In this document: piece after piece, positions 25,828 to 35,282 of the stretch
Position numbering within the stretch: the stretch's first letter is position 1
Layout: each line of letters starts with the position of its first letter
Origin: Falsiroseomonas stagni DSM 19981
GTDB taxonomy: Bacteria; Pseudomonadota; Alphaproteobacteria; Acetobacterales; Acetobacteraceae
Assembly: GCF_900114315.1 (NCBI RefSeq)
Contig: NZ_FOSQ01000001.1
Coordinates: 62,001 to 126,000, forward strand
Direction of reading: 5' to 3'
Length of the DNA stretch: 64,000 nt
Notes under the pieces: generated by a model
What the model was told of the DNA's origin: nothing
The model's database searches: none
What the model saw: only the letters and a program-made list of their open reading frames with translations
Made by a program: the position numbers and the translations under genes

Positions 25828-27063
25828 ATGCTGTCCCCCGTCCCGACCCCGGCTTCCCCCTCCGCTGCTGCCTCCCGCTCCTCCGATGCCGCGGCGACGC
25901 CGGCGCGCGGTGCCGGGCGCGGTGGCTTCGCGGCTGCGCTCGACGCGGCGGAGGCACCGGCGGCCCGGAACCAGGCAGCCGGGGACCAGACGGGCGAGGC
26001 ATCCCCGCAGGCCCAGGCGGAGCCGGTGCAACCCCCGCCCGCCACCGATGGAGACCCCGCGCCCCGCCTGGCCGCCATGGCCGAAGAGACGCCGCTTGAG
26101 GTCGAGGGCACCGGCAAGCCTGGGGCGGAGGGAACGGCCGAGGCGGGTGTGACCGCGGAGCGCGCCGCCCTGCCCGAAGCGGCCCTGGCCGACGCCGCCC
26201 TCCCCGGTGCCGTGATGCCGGGCGCCCCGCCCGCGCAACCCGTGGCGGCTGGCGATGCGGCGGCGGGCAAGGCGATGGCGGCCACGCTGGCGCCCACGAT
26301 CCCCTCATCCGCGCAGCCCGGTGGCGCCGCTGCGGCATCCTCCCGCGCCGAGCCGTCCGCGGGCTTGGCCGACCAGCCCGGCGCCGCGGAGGCCGCGCAG
26401 CCCCCGGGGCCCGCGACCGGCGACACGACCCGCACCCAGCCTGACATCGCCACCAGGGCCGCCATGGCCGACACCCCGCCCGAGCCCGGCCTGGCGGACC
26501 TCCAGCCGGGGCCCCAGCAGGATGCCGCGCCCGTGCCCGCCGCCAGCCCCCACCAGGCGCTGGCGGCCGCCCCGCCGCCGGAAGCCCCTGCCGCCGCCCA
26601 GCGCCCCTACGCCCGTGCCGCCGCGGTGCCCGCGCAGCAGCTGGCGCCGGTGATCCTGGCGCAGGTCGCCAAGGGCGGCGACGCCTCCCGCCTCATCGTC
26701 CAGCTGCGCCCGGCCGAACTAGGCGGCGTGGAGGTGGCGGTGGAAGCCAGCCGGGACGGCGCCACGCAGGTGCGCATCCTGGTGGAGCGGCCGGAGACGC
26801 TGATGCTGCTGGCGCGCGACCGAGGCGCGATCGAGCAGGCCCTGCAGGCCGCCGGGATCGATACCAAAGCCGACACGCTCAGCATGAGCCTGGGGGAGCC
26901 GGGACAGCGCGGCGGCCAGGGGCAGGGCAGTGGCCGGCAGGGCGCCGAGGATGGGCCCGGCCCGGCCCAGCCCTGGGTTCAGCGCGGCGCCGCCGGCGCC
27001 GACATGGTTGCTATCGCACCCCAGCGCCTGGTCGCGCGCGGGCTGCTCGACGTTGCTCTCTGA
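25828..27063 (+). CDS. fliK: Flagellar hook-length control protein FliK
   Basis: A 411-residue secreted ruler protein. The first 270 or so residues are low-complexity, rich in Ala, Pro and Gly, as in other FliK N-terminal ruler regions. The conserved C-terminal switch domain holds LRPAELGGVEVAVEASRDG and ARDRGAIEQALQAAGI, which contact FlhB to change export from hook to filament substrates. It is followed 13 bases later by flgD with a GGGAGG ribosome site. Expression is likely from the sigma-54 promoter at 25771. Confidence 0.92.
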   Translation: MLSPVPTPASPSAAASRSSDAAATPARGAGRGGFAAALDAAEAPAARNQAAGDQTGEASPQAQAEPVQPPPATDGDPAPRLAAMAEETPLEVEGTGKPGAEGTAEAGVTAERAALPEAALADAALPGAVMPGAPPAQPVAAGDAAAGKAMAATLAPTIPSSAQPGGAAAASSRAEPSAGLADQPGAAEAAQPPGPATGDTTRTQPDIATRAAMADTPPEPGLADLQPGPQQDAAPVPAASPHQALAAAPPPEAPAAAQRPYARAAAVPAQQLAPVILAQVAKGGDASRLIVQLRPAELGGVEVAVEASRDGATQVRILVERPETLMLLARDRGAIEQALQAAGIDTKADTLSMSLGEPGQRGGQGQGSGRQGAEDGPGPAQPWVQRGAAGADMVAIAPQRLVARGLLDVAL

Positions 27064-27076
27064 AGGGAGGATCCCG

Positions 27077-27799
27077 ATGACCACCGCAACCACCGCCGCC
27101 GCCGCCACCGCGACGCGCAGCACCACCGGTGCCGCCACGGCCACCAGCACCGCCACCGCCAATGCGGCGACAAGTTCCGCCGCCGCCAATGCGGCGCGGT
27201 CGCTCGGCGGCGACATGACGACCTTCCTGAAGCTGCTGACCACCCAGCTGCGGCACCAGGACCCGACCCAGCCCATGGACCCCAACCAGCTGACGCAGCA
27301 GTTGGCGCAATTCGCGGGGGTGGAGCAGCAGATCGCCACCAACCAGCACATGGAAGCGCTGCTCGGCCTGCAACGCACCTCCGCCCTCGTGGCGGCGACG
27401 CCGATGATGGGGCGGGAGGTGGAGGTCTCCGCCGACCATCTGCAACTCTCCAACGGCACGGCGCAGGAAGTGCGGATGCCGCCAGCCTCCGGCAACGTCA
27501 CGCGCGCCCGCGTGGCGCTGACGGACAGCACCGGCGCGGTGATCCGGGATGCGGTGGTGCCGCTCGGCGCGGCCGCGACCGGCTGGAGCTGGGATGGCAG
27601 GAACGCGCAGGGCCGCGGGCTGGCCGATGGCCGCTACGGGCTGCGCGTGACGGGCGTGGATGCCACCGGCGGCACCACCGGCGCGCTGTCCGCCGTGGTG
27701 GCGGGCACCGTGACCGGGATCTCGCAGGACCAGGATGGCGTGCAGCTGGCCGTCGGCGCGATGACAACCGGTTTCGATTCGTTGCGCCGCGTGCGGTGA
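27077..27799 (+). CDS. flgD: Flagellar hook cap protein FlgD
   Basis: A 240-residue protein that caps the growing hook and aids FlgE assembly. After a Thr/Ala-rich N-terminal leader of about 45 residues comes MTTFLKLLTTQLRHQDPTQPMDPNQ, split here as FLKLLTTQLRHQDP and the following PMDPNQ, the FlgD signature, then LAQFAGVEQQI. The C-terminal half has the FlgD Ig/tudor-like features, such as WSWDGRNAQGRGLADGRY. The start at 27077 follows GGGAGG with a six-base spacer. It is cotranscribed with fliK and ends before a 235-base gap that leads to fliF. Confidence 0.93.
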   Translation: MTTATTAAAATATRSTTGAATATSTATANAATSSAAANAARSLGGDMTTFLKLLTTQLRHQDPTQPMDPNQLTQQLAQFAGVEQQIATNQHMEALLGLQRTSALVAATPMMGREVEVSADHLQLSNGTAQEVRMPPASGNVTRARVALTDSTGAVIRDAVVPLGAAATGWSWDGRNAQGRGLADGRYGLRVTGVDATGGTTGALSAVVAGTVTGISQDQDGVQLAVGAMTTGFDSLRRVR

Positions 27800-27925
27800 T
27801 GACGGGCCCGTTGGTGGCGCACCCGGCAGGGATTGCCGGTGCCACGCCCCCGGAATCAATGGCTTGCAGTGCGTTGTTTCCCGTTGAAATGACTCAGTAA
27901 GTGATGCCACCGGAACGAGCCGCGG

Positions 27926-27940
27926 TTAACAGGAGGTAAA
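27926..27940 (+). promoter_or_regulatory. CtrA-like box upstream of fliF
   Basis: TTAAC-AGGAGG-TAAA lies 95 bases before the fliF ATG. It is one mismatch from the CtrA consensus TTAA-N7-TTAA and matches the boxes found before fliO and the MCP gene. The rest of the 27800-28034 gap has a bulged GC hairpin after flgD (about 27814-27846) and nothing else clear. Confidence 0.5.
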
Positions 27941-28034
27941 GGCGCCCGGCAGAAGATGCCCACCGCGCGGCAGGACGCCGCCCGGGAGATCGCATGGTGC
28001 GCAAGCTGGCAACGGGCATGAAGGCGGGGCGGTA

Positions 28035-29705
28035 ATGGGTGGCCTCGGCAACCTTCTGGTGGTTCTCCGTGGCCTCGGCCCCGCGCGGTTGATCGCGCTG
28101 GGCTCCGTTGCTCTCGCGACGCTCGGTATCATCGGCTTCCTGGCGCTGCGCAGCGCCGATGTGCCGATGGCGCTGCTCTACGGCGATCTCGACCAGCGCG
28201 ATGCCGCGCAGGTTGTGCAGGCGCTGGAACGCGCCCGCGTGCCCCACCGCATCAGCCAGAATGGCGCGGAGGTGATGGTGCCGACCGAACAGGTCGCGCG
28301 GCTGCGCCTGCAACTCGCCCGCGACGGCATCCCCGCCGGCGGTTCCGTCGGCTACGAGATCTTCGACCGCCAGGGCGGCCTGACCGCCACGCCCTTCAAG
28401 CAGGACCTGAACCGCGTGCGTGCCCTGGAAGGGGAGATCGCGCGTTCCATCCGCACGCTCCACGGCGTCTCCGCCGCCCGCGTGCACCTGGTGATGCCGC
28501 GGCGGGAGCCCTTCTCCCGCGAGCGTGGCGAGGCGCAGGCGAGCGTCGTCCTGCAGATGCGCGGCAGCCAGCGGCTGGATCGCGAAGGCGTGCAGGCGGT
28601 GCTGCACCTGGTCTCCGCCGCCGTGCCGGGCCTGAAGCCGCAGAACGTCTCCATCGTCGATGGCCGCGCCGAATTGCTGGCCCGCGGCGGCCAGGCGCTG
28701 CCGGGTTCCGAACAGGGCATGGCGCTGAGCGCCGAGGAGATGCGCCGCGGGCAGGAGATGCGGATTGCCCGCGGGGTGGAGGAGATGCTGGAGCGCACCC
28801 TCGGCACCGGCCGGGTGCGCGTGGAGGCGACGGTCGAGCTGGATACCGACCGCGTGCAGATCACCGAGCAGCGCTTCGACCCGGACAACCAAGTGCCGCG
28901 CAGCACCTCCTCCTCCACCGAATCCAACCGCAGCGGTGAACCGCAGAACGTCTCCGTCGCCAACCAGCTGCCGGGCGCGCCAACGACGCAGTCGAGCGGG
29001 CCCCAATCCTCCGAGAACAAGCAGGAGGAAACGACGAACTTCGAGATCGGCCAGACCAGCCGCACCGTGGTCCGTCAGGCGCCCGTGCTGAAGCGGCTGT
29101 CCGTCGCGGTCCTGGTGGATGGCGTGATGGATCCGGGCGATGGCACCGCAGCACCGCGCTTCCGCGAACGGAACCGGGAGGAGCTGGACCGCATCGCCGC
29201 CCTGGTGCGTGGCGCCATCGGCTTCGACGAACGCCGTGGCGACCGGCTGGAGGTCGCGAGCCTGCGCTTCGCGGAGCCGATGGGCGGCCCGGCGGCGGAG
29301 GATGTGCCAAGCCTGCTGGCCACGCTGCTGACGCCGGCGGTGGTGACGCGGCTGACGGAAAGCGCGCTGCTGGCGCTGGTGGCCCTGATGGCGCTGCTGC
29401 TGCTGGGCCGGCCCGTGGTGTCGCGCATCACCGCCTCCATGCAGCCGCAGGCGGCGCTTGCCGCGGGCGGTGGCGCGATGCTGGCGGCCGATGGCGGTGC
29501 CATCGACAACGCCGCGGTCGGCGCGCTTCCCGGTCCCGCCAACGCGAATGAGGTGCCGGCCGCCGAGGAATATGTCGATGTCGCGATGGTGCAGGGCCAG
29601 CTCCGCGCCTCCTCGCTGAGCCGCGTCTCGGGCCTGGTCGACAAGCATCCGGATGAGGCGCTGGCCCTGATCCGCCGCTGGCTGTCCCCGGAGGATCGCA
29701 GGTGA
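28035..29705 (+). CDS. fliF: Flagellar MS-ring protein FliF
   Basis: A 556-residue inner-membrane protein that forms the MS ring. A first membrane helix lies near residues 18-38 and a second near 437-460 (SALLALVALMALLLLG). Between them are the ring-building motifs: VPMALLYGDLDQRDAAQVV, IPAGGSVGYEIFDRQ and SAARVHLVMPRREPF. The C-terminal tail ends with SRVSGLVDKHPDEALALIRRWL, the FliG-binding peptide. It leads the fliF-fliG-fliH-fliN-flbD-flhA-flhF-flhG operon and overlaps fliG by four bases. A CtrA-like box sits upstream. Confidence 0.96.
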   Translation: MGGLGNLLVVLRGLGPARLIALGSVALATLGIIGFLALRSADVPMALLYGDLDQRDAAQVVQALERARVPHRISQNGAEVMVPTEQVARLRLQLARDGIPAGGSVGYEIFDRQGGLTATPFKQDLNRVRALEGEIARSIRTLHGVSAARVHLVMPRREPFSRERGEAQASVVLQMRGSQRLDREGVQAVLHLVSAAVPGLKPQNVSIVDGRAELLARGGQALPGSEQGMALSAEEMRRGQEMRIARGVEEMLERTLGTGRVRVEATVELDTDRVQITEQRFDPDNQVPRSTSSSTESNRSGEPQNVSVANQLPGAPTTQSSGPQSSENKQEETTNFEIGQTSRTVVRQAPVLKRLSVAVLVDGVMDPGDGTAAPRFRERNREELDRIAALVRGAIGFDERRGDRLEVASLRFAEPMGGPAAEDVPSLLATLLTPAVVTRLTESALLALVALMALLLLGRPVVSRITASMQPQAALAAGGGAMLAADGGAIDNAAVGALPGPANANEVPAAEEYVDVAMVQGQLRASSLSRVSGLVDKHPDEALALIRRWLSPEDRR

Positions 29706-30724
29706 GCATGACCTATTCTTCCGCGGCTGCCGTGTCGCTCTCCGGGCCGCACAAGGCGGCCGTGCTGATGCTGGCGCTGGGCGAGGAGCGGGCGGCGATG
29801 CTGCTGGGCCGCATGCATGACGACGAGGTGCGCGACGTCTCCGCCGCCATGGCCTCGCTCGGTCCCGTCTCCGCCCCCGTTGTCGAACAGCTCTGCAACG
29901 AGTTCAGCGACGCGCTGGGCGATGCCGGGTCGCTGATGGGCGGCTGGGAGGCGACGGAGCGCCTGCTGCTGCGGTCGCTGCCGAAGGATCGCGTCGCGCT
30001 CATCATGGATGAGCTGCGCGGCCCGGCCGGCCGGACCATGTGGGACAAGCTCGGCAACGTGAATGAGAACGTGCTGGCGAACTACCTGAAGAACGAATAC
30101 CCGCAGACCGTCGCCGTGGTGCTGTCGCGCATCCGCCCGGACCACGCGGCGCGCGTGCTGTCGCTGCTGCCCGAGGCCTTCTCCATGGAAGTCGTCATGC
30201 GCATGCTGCGCATGGAAAGCCCGCAGGCGGAGGCGCTGGAAGGCGTGGAGCGTACGCTGAAGGCCGAGTTCATGTCGAACCTGGCCCGCGCCACGCGCCG
30301 CGATCCGCATGAGCTGATGGCGGAGATCTTCAATAATCTCGATCGTTCCACCGAGAACCGCATGATGGCGGCGCTGGAAGGCGTGTCGGATGACAGCGCG
30401 TCCCGCATCCGCCAGCTGATGTTCACCTTCGAGGATCTGAAGCGCCTCGACACCAACGGCATCCCGGTGCTGCTGCGCGCGGTGGAGAAGGACAAGCTCG
30501 CGATCGCGCTGAAGGGCGCATCGGAAGCGCTGCGGGAGCTGTTCCTGCGTGGCATGTCCGAACGCGCCGGCCGGATGCTGCGCGACGACATCGCCGCCCT
30601 CGGCCCCGTGCGGCTGAAGGATGTGGAGGAAGCGCAGGCGATCATCGTCGCGCTGGCCAAGGACCTCGCCCAGCAGGGCGCGCTGCGTATGACCGATGGC
30701 GCGCAGGAGATGATGGTCGAATGA
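29702..30724 (+). CDS. fliG: Flagellar motor switch protein FliG
   Basis: A 340-residue cytosolic C-ring protein that links FliF to FliM and receives torque from the stator. KAAVLMLALGEERAAMLLGRM is the N-terminal FliF-binding region, EYPQTVAVVLSRI (near residue 131) the EHPQT-type armadillo motif, and MRMLRME with LDRSTENRMM follow. The C-terminal torque helix has charged residues in FTFEDLKRLDTNGIPVLLR. It starts at GTG 29702 overlapping fliF (ATG 29708 is also possible) and shares ATGA with fliH. Confidence 0.96.
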   Translation: MSMTYSSAAAVSLSGPHKAAVLMLALGEERAAMLLGRMHDDEVRDVSAAMASLGPVSAPVVEQLCNEFSDALGDAGSLMGGWEATERLLLRSLPKDRVALIMDELRGPAGRTMWDKLGNVNENVLANYLKNEYPQTVAVVLSRIRPDHAARVLSLLPEAFSMEVVMRMLRMESPQAEALEGVERTLKAEFMSNLARATRRDPHELMAEIFNNLDRSTENRMMAALEGVSDDSASRIRQLMFTFEDLKRLDTNGIPVLLRAVEKDKLAIALKGASEALRELFLRGMSERAGRMLRDDIAALGPVRLKDVEEAQAIIVALAKDLAQQGALRMTDGAQEMMVE

Positions 30725-31401
30725 GCATGCCTGACGAAGGCGGCGCCGGCTGGTTCGCCGCACTGCCGCGCCCGCTTTCCCGCACCTCCGCCTTGGCCGG
30801 CACGCCCTACGCCTTCTCGCTCGACGATTTCAGCGAACAGGAGCCGGATGTGGCGGCACCGGACCCCGAGCCGACGCCGGAGCCCGAGCCCGATCCGCTG
30901 CCCGCGCTGCTGGAAGCGGCGCGCGCCGAGGGCTTCGCCGCCGGCCGTGACGCTGGGCGGGAGGAGGCGATGCGCAGCATCGAGGCCGCGGCCGCCGCGA
31001 CGCTGCGCGATGCGGCCTCCGCCCTCTCGCTCGGCGTGGCGGAAGCGCGGGAGGTCGCGGAGGCGACGGCCGATGCGGTGGCGCGCGCGGCGCTGGCCGC
31101 CGTGCTGGCCGCGCTGCCGACCCTGGCGGCGCGATGCGGGGAGGCGGAGGTGATCCGCTTCGCCGAGGGGCTGCTGCCCTGCCTGGCCGGCGAATCCACC
31201 GTGGCGCTGCGTGTGGCGCCCGACCTGGTGGCCCCCGTCGCCGCCCGCTTCGCGGACCAGCCGCGGCTGGAGGTGCTGGCGGATGCGTCACTGGCGCGGG
31301 GCGATGCCCGCGCGTCCTGGCGTGGCGGCGAAGCGGCGCGGCATGCGGAAGCGGCGCGCCGCGTGGTGATGGATGCGTTCGCCGGCTTCGGCCTCGCGTG
31401 A
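30721..31401 (+). CDS. fliH: Flagellar export ATPase regulator FliH
   Basis: A 226-residue cytosolic protein placed between fliG and fliN. The N-terminus has the FSLDDF region found in FliH proteins, then an acidic Pro/Glu linker, then EGFAAGRDAGREEAMRSI with the glycine-spaced repeats typical of FliH stalks. The C-terminal part resembles the V-ATPase E-like peripheral stalk fold. It regulates FliI and links it to FliN. Overlap with fliG (ATGA) shows coupling. Sequence identity in this family is low, so the call rests on motif and position. Confidence 0.85.
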   Translation: MSMPDEGGAGWFAALPRPLSRTSALAGTPYAFSLDDFSEQEPDVAAPDPEPTPEPEPDPLPALLEAARAEGFAAGRDAGREEAMRSIEAAAAATLRDAASALSLGVAEAREVAEATADAVARAALAAVLAALPTLAARCGEAEVIRFAEGLLPCLAGESTVALRVAPDLVAPVAARFADQPRLEVLADASLARGDARASWRGGEAARHAEAARRVVMDAFAGFGLA

Positions 31402-31509
31402 GGTCGGATGAAACGATGCCCACCCTCGACCCCCGAAGTAGGCAGTGCAGCTCGTCAAGCGGGCATCACGTCATCCGACCGGTTTCTTGAAGACATTGAG
31501 GAGAGACCC

Positions 31510-31839
31510 ATGAGCGACATTCGCAATCCCCTGGTGCTGGACGAGCTGAAGGACGCCGATCCGGCGCTGCGCCGCGCGGCACAGGGCGGCGGCGACCTCG
31601 GTGCCATCTACGACATCCCCGTGCAGGTCAGCGCCGTGCTCGGCCGCGCGACGATGCAGGTCAGCCAGCTGCTGAAGCTCGGCCGTGGCGCGATGATCGA
31701 GCTGGACCGCAAGCTGGGGGAGGCGGTGGATATCTACGTCAACAACCGCCTTGTCGCCCGCGGCGAAGTGGTGATGGTGGGAGATAATCGCCTCGGCATC
31801 ACCATGACCGAGATCGTCAAGACCGACAGGGCGGCGTGA
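31510..31839 (+). CDS. fliN: Flagellar motor switch protein FliN
   Basis: A 109-residue C-ring protein consisting of the SpoA/FliN domain: IYDIPVQVSAVLGRATM, LLKLGRGAMIELDRKLGEAVDIYVN and ARGEVVMVGDNRLGI. It forms the base of the switch complex and docks FliH. The start at 31510 is supported by a GAGGAGAG ribosome site and avoids an upstream in-frame extension from 31408 with no homology. The N-terminal acidic WAxALAE motif common in FliN is missing here; a similar segment appears at the FliM N-terminus. A 108-base gap separates it from fliH. Confidence 0.95.
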   Translation: MSDIRNPLVLDELKDADPALRRAAQGGGDLGAIYDIPVQVSAVLGRATMQVSQLLKLGRGAMIELDRKLGEAVDIYVNNRLVARGEVVMVGDNRLGITMTEIVKTDRAA

Positions 31840-31843
31840 TCGG

Positions 31844-33184
31844 ATGTCCCGCCTGCTGATCCTCGGCGCTCTGTCCGGTCCGCTCGGCGTTGCCGCGCGC
31901 ATGGCGCAGTCCCGCGGTGCGGCCATCGCGCAGGCGGACCATCTGGGTACGGCGCTGGCGCATCTGCGCGGGCCCGGCGCGGACCTGGTGCTGTGCCATG
32001 TCGGCCATGACGTCGCCGGCCTGCTGCGCGGCCTGGCGGCGGAACGCATCGCCTGCCCCGTGATCGCCTGCGGGCCGGAGGAATCGGCGGCCGAGGCGAT
32101 CGCCGCCGTCCGTGCCGGCGCGAGGGATTTTCTTCCGCTGCCCCCGGATGCGGATTTGATCGCGGCGATGCTCGAAGCCGCCGCCGGGCATGGGGAAGGC
32201 ACGCAGGCGCCGGTGGCGCGCGACCCCGCCATGCTGGCAGTGCTGGCGCGCGCCAACCAGGTGGCGCGCGCGGATGCCAGTGTGCTGATCACCGGCGAAA
32301 GCGGTACCGGCAAGGAAGTCCTGGCGCGCCACATCCACGCCGCCAGCCGTCGCGCCCGCGGCCCCTTCGTGGCGCTGAACTGCGCCGCGCTGCCGGAGGC
32401 GCTGCTGGAATCCGAGCTGTTCGGCCATGAGAAGGGCGCCTTCAGCGGTGCCGTCGCCGCCCGCCGCGGCAAGTTCGAACAGGCCGATGGCGGCACGCTG
32501 CTGCTGGACGAGATCGGGGAGATGGACCCACGCCTGCAGGCGAAGCTGCTGCGCGCGATCCAGGAGCGGGAAGTGGACCGCCTCGGCGGCACCCGCCCCG
32601 TGCGCGTCGATGTGCGCATCCTGGCCGCGACCAACCGCGACCTGGCTGCCGAGGTTCGCGCCGGGCGCTTCCGTGATGACCTGTATTTCCGCCTCGACGT
32701 CGTGCGCCTCAAGCTGCCGCCGCTACGCGAACGGCCGTCCGATATCCTGCCGCTGGCCGAGCATTTCGCGCGCCGCTACGCCGATGCGAACGGCCTCGAC
32801 CGCCGCCTCTTCTCGATGGCCGCGCGCGCCGCGCTGCTGCGCCATCCCTGGCCCGGCAATGTGCGTGAACTGGAGAACGCGGTGCACCGCGCGGTGCTGC
32901 TGGCGGAAGGCGCCGATATCGGGCCGGAGGCGATCGAGCTGGCGCCCTGCGCGCCACTGCCGGCTGCCTCCCCCGCGCCCGCCGGCGTCGAGGGCCTGGT
33001 GGGACGCAAGGTGGAGGAGGTTGAGCGGGACCTCATCATCGGCACGCTGTCCCACTGCCTCGGCAACCGCACCCGGGCGGCGGAGATCCTCGGCATCTCC
33101 ATCCGCGCGCTGCGCAACAAGATCCATGACTATCGGGCCTCCGGCCTCTCCGTGCCTGCGGCCCCCGGCTATGCGGTGGATTGA
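31844..33184 (+). CDS. flbD: FlbD-like sigma-54-dependent flagellar activator
   Basis: A 446-residue transcription activator with three parts. The N-terminal receiver-like domain (1-115) lacks the usual phosphorylation residues: the acidic pair is missing, the acceptor site reads LCHV, and the late Lys is Leu in FLPLPPD. The AAA+ domain (about 125-365) has Walker A GESGTGKE, the sigma-54 loop GAFSGA (Thr replaced by Ser), Walker B TLLLDEIGEM and the arginine-finger region. The C-terminal Fis helix-turn-helix is at GNRTRAAEILGISIRALRNKI. It should activate sigma-54 promoters such as those of flgE and fliK. Confidence 0.92.
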   Translation: MSRLLILGALSGPLGVAARMAQSRGAAIAQADHLGTALAHLRGPGADLVLCHVGHDVAGLLRGLAAERIACPVIACGPEESAAEAIAAVRAGARDFLPLPPDADLIAAMLEAAAGHGEGTQAPVARDPAMLAVLARANQVARADASVLITGESGTGKEVLARHIHAASRRARGPFVALNCAALPEALLESELFGHEKGAFSGAVAARRGKFEQADGGTLLLDEIGEMDPRLQAKLLRAIQEREVDRLGGTRPVRVDVRILAATNRDLAAEVRAGRFRDDLYFRLDVVRLKLPPLRERPSDILPLAEHFARRYADANGLDRRLFSMAARAALLRHPWPGNVRELENAVHRAVLLAEGADIGPEAIELAPCAPLPAASPAPAGVEGLVGRKVEEVERDLIIGTLSHCLGNRTRAAEILGISIRALRNKIHDYRASGLSVPAAPGYAVD

Positions 33185-33187
33185 TCG

Positions 33188-35278
33188 ATGAGCGCCACGA
33201 CAACGCGGCTTGCCGTTCCCCGGTGGGTCTCCAACGCGACGCCTGGCGGCGACATCGCGCTCGCCCTCGGCGTGATCTCGCTGATCGCTGTCATGCTGGT
33301 GCCGCTGCCGACGGTGCTGCTGGATTTCGGCCTGGCCATCTCCATCACATCCTCCGTCCTCGTGCTGATGGTGGCGCTGTTCCTGCAGCGCCCGCTGGAG
33401 TTCACCAGCTTTCCGACCGTGCTGCTGCTGACCACGCTGCTGCGTCTCGGCCTCAATGTCGCGACCACCCGCGCCATCCTGACGCATGGGCATGAAGGCC
33501 CGGCGGGGGCGGGGCAGGTGGTATCCGCCTTCGGCGCCTTCCTGATGGGCGGCGACGTGCTGGTGGGCCTGGTGATCTTCGCCATCCTGCTGGTCGTCAA
33601 CTTCATGGTCGTCACCAAGGGCTCCGGCCGCATCGCGGAAGTCGCCGCGCGGTTCAGCCTGGACGCCATGCCCGGCAAGCAGATGGCGATCGATGCCGAC
33701 CTGTCCGCCGGCATCATCGAAGAGGCTGAATCACGCCGCCGGCGCCGGGAGCTGGAGCAGGAGAGCAGCTTCTACGGTGCCATGGACGGTGCCGCGAAAT
33801 TCGTGCGCGGCGATGCCATCGCGGGCATCCTCGTGACCTTCGTGAACCTGCTCGGCGGGCTTGCCATCGGCCTTGGCCGCCACGGCATGCCGCTGGGCGA
33901 TGCGGTGCAGTCCTATTCCCTGCTCACGGTCGGCGACGGCCTTGTCAGCCAGATCCCGTCCCTGCTCGTCTCCGTCGCCGCCGGCATCGTGGTGACGAAG
34001 GCGGGCGCGGAAGGGCGTGCGGACCGGCTGCTGGCCACGCAGCTGGGTTCCGCGCCGAAGCCGCTGGCGATTGCGGCCGGTGGCGCGGTGCTGATGGCGC
34101 TGATGCCCGGCATGCCCATGCTGCCCTTCCTGGCCCTGGCCGGCGCTGCCGGCGGTGCCGCCTGGATCGGCCGTGCGCATGGCAAGGAGAAGCCGGCGGA
34201 AGCCGCCACCGCGGCCGCCGCGCCCGGCAGCCCGGCGGCGGAGGAAGCCCAGGCACAGGAAGCGCTGCGCGTGGACGGCGTGCGGGTGGAACTCGGCTAC
34301 GGCCTGCTGTCCCTGGCCGCGGGCGATGCACCGCGGATGACGGACCAGATCCGCGCGCTGCGCCGCACGCTGGCGGGCGAGATGGGCTTCATGCTGCCCT
34401 CGATCCGCGTGCAGGACAATCTGACGCTGGAGCCCGACCAGTACCTCATCCGCATCAAGGAAGTGGAGGCGGGCCGCGGCACGCTGCGCGCTTCGCTACT
34501 GCTCGCCATCGACCCGTCCGGCGGGGAGCCCACCTTGCGCGGCGAACGCTGCCACGAACCCGCCTTCGGCCTGCCGGCCGTGTGGATCGAGGAGCAGCAG
34601 CGGGAGGAAGCGCTCGCGCGCGGCTGCACCGTGGTGGATGCCGCCGGCGTCCTGGCCACGCACCTGACCGAGATCATGCGCGAGAACATGGCGGAGCTTC
34701 TGTCCCATGCGGACACGCGCAAGCTGCTGGACGGCCTGCCGGACGAACAGCGCCGCATCGTGCAGGAGATGATCCCCGCCCAGGCCAGCATGGGCACGGT
34801 GCAGCGGGTGCTGCAGACCCTGCTGGCGGAGCGCGTGTCGATCCGCGACCTGCCGACCATCCTGGAAGGCGTGCAGGAAGCCTGTTCCGCCGGCGCCCGC
34901 GCGGTGCCCTCCATCGTCGCCACGGTCCGGCTGCGCCTGGCGCGGCAGCTGACCGATGCCGCGCGCGCCCCGGCCGGGCATGTGCCGCTGGTCTCGCTGA
35001 GCGCCGAATGGGAAGCCGCCTTCGGCGAGGCCCTGGTCGGCCCGGCCGAGGATCGGCAACTCGCCATGGCGCCCTCCCGCCTCACGGAATTCGTCCGCCG
35101 GCTGCGCGACGTGCTGGACCAGGCGGCGGCGCAGGGGGAGACGCCGGTGGTTGTCTGTTCCGGCGCCATCCGGGCGCATGTCCGCGCCGTGGTGGAACGC
35201 TTCCGCCCCATGACCACCGTGATGGCGCAGGGCGAGATCCACTCGCGCGCCCGCATCCGCACCGTCGGACAGGTCTGA
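33188..35278 (+). CDS. flhA: Flagellar export gate protein FlhA
   Basis: A 696-residue inner-membrane component of the flagellar type III export gate. The N-terminal half has about eight membrane helices with LPTVLLDFGLAISITSS, LLLTTLLRLGLNVATTR and the FHIPEP loop (RFSLDAMPGKQMAIDADL). A charged linker (about residues 330-365, Ala/Glu-rich) joins the cytosolic ring domain that binds export chaperones, including SLLVSVAAGIVVTKAG before it. It starts three bases after flbD and ends four bases before flhF. Confidence 0.97.
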   Translation: MSATTTRLAVPRWVSNATPGGDIALALGVISLIAVMLVPLPTVLLDFGLAISITSSVLVLMVALFLQRPLEFTSFPTVLLLTTLLRLGLNVATTRAILTHGHEGPAGAGQVVSAFGAFLMGGDVLVGLVIFAILLVVNFMVVTKGSGRIAEVAARFSLDAMPGKQMAIDADLSAGIIEEAESRRRRRELEQESSFYGAMDGAAKFVRGDAIAGILVTFVNLLGGLAIGLGRHGMPLGDAVQSYSLLTVGDGLVSQIPSLLVSVAAGIVVTKAGAEGRADRLLATQLGSAPKPLAIAAGGAVLMALMPGMPMLPFLALAGAAGGAAWIGRAHGKEKPAEAATAAAAPGSPAAEEAQAQEALRVDGVRVELGYGLLSLAAGDAPRMTDQIRALRRTLAGEMGFMLPSIRVQDNLTLEPDQYLIRIKEVEAGRGTLRASLLLAIDPSGGEPTLRGERCHEPAFGLPAVWIEEQQREEALARGCTVVDAAGVLATHLTEIMRENMAELLSHADTRKLLDGLPDEQRRIVQEMIPAQASMGTVQRVLQTLLAERVSIRDLPTILEGVQEACSAGARAVPSIVATVRLRLARQLTDAARAPAGHVPLVSLSAEWEAAFGEALVGPAEDRQLAMAPSRLTEFVRRLRDVLDQAAAQGETPVVVCSGAIRAHVRAVVERFRPMTTVMAQGEIHSRARIRTVGQV

Positions 35279-35282
35279 TACC

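Noticed and set aside
27926-27940. AGGAGG inside the CtrA-like box as a ribosome site for a small gene
   Set aside because: No plausible start and open frame follow within a suitable distance; fliF begins 95 bases later.
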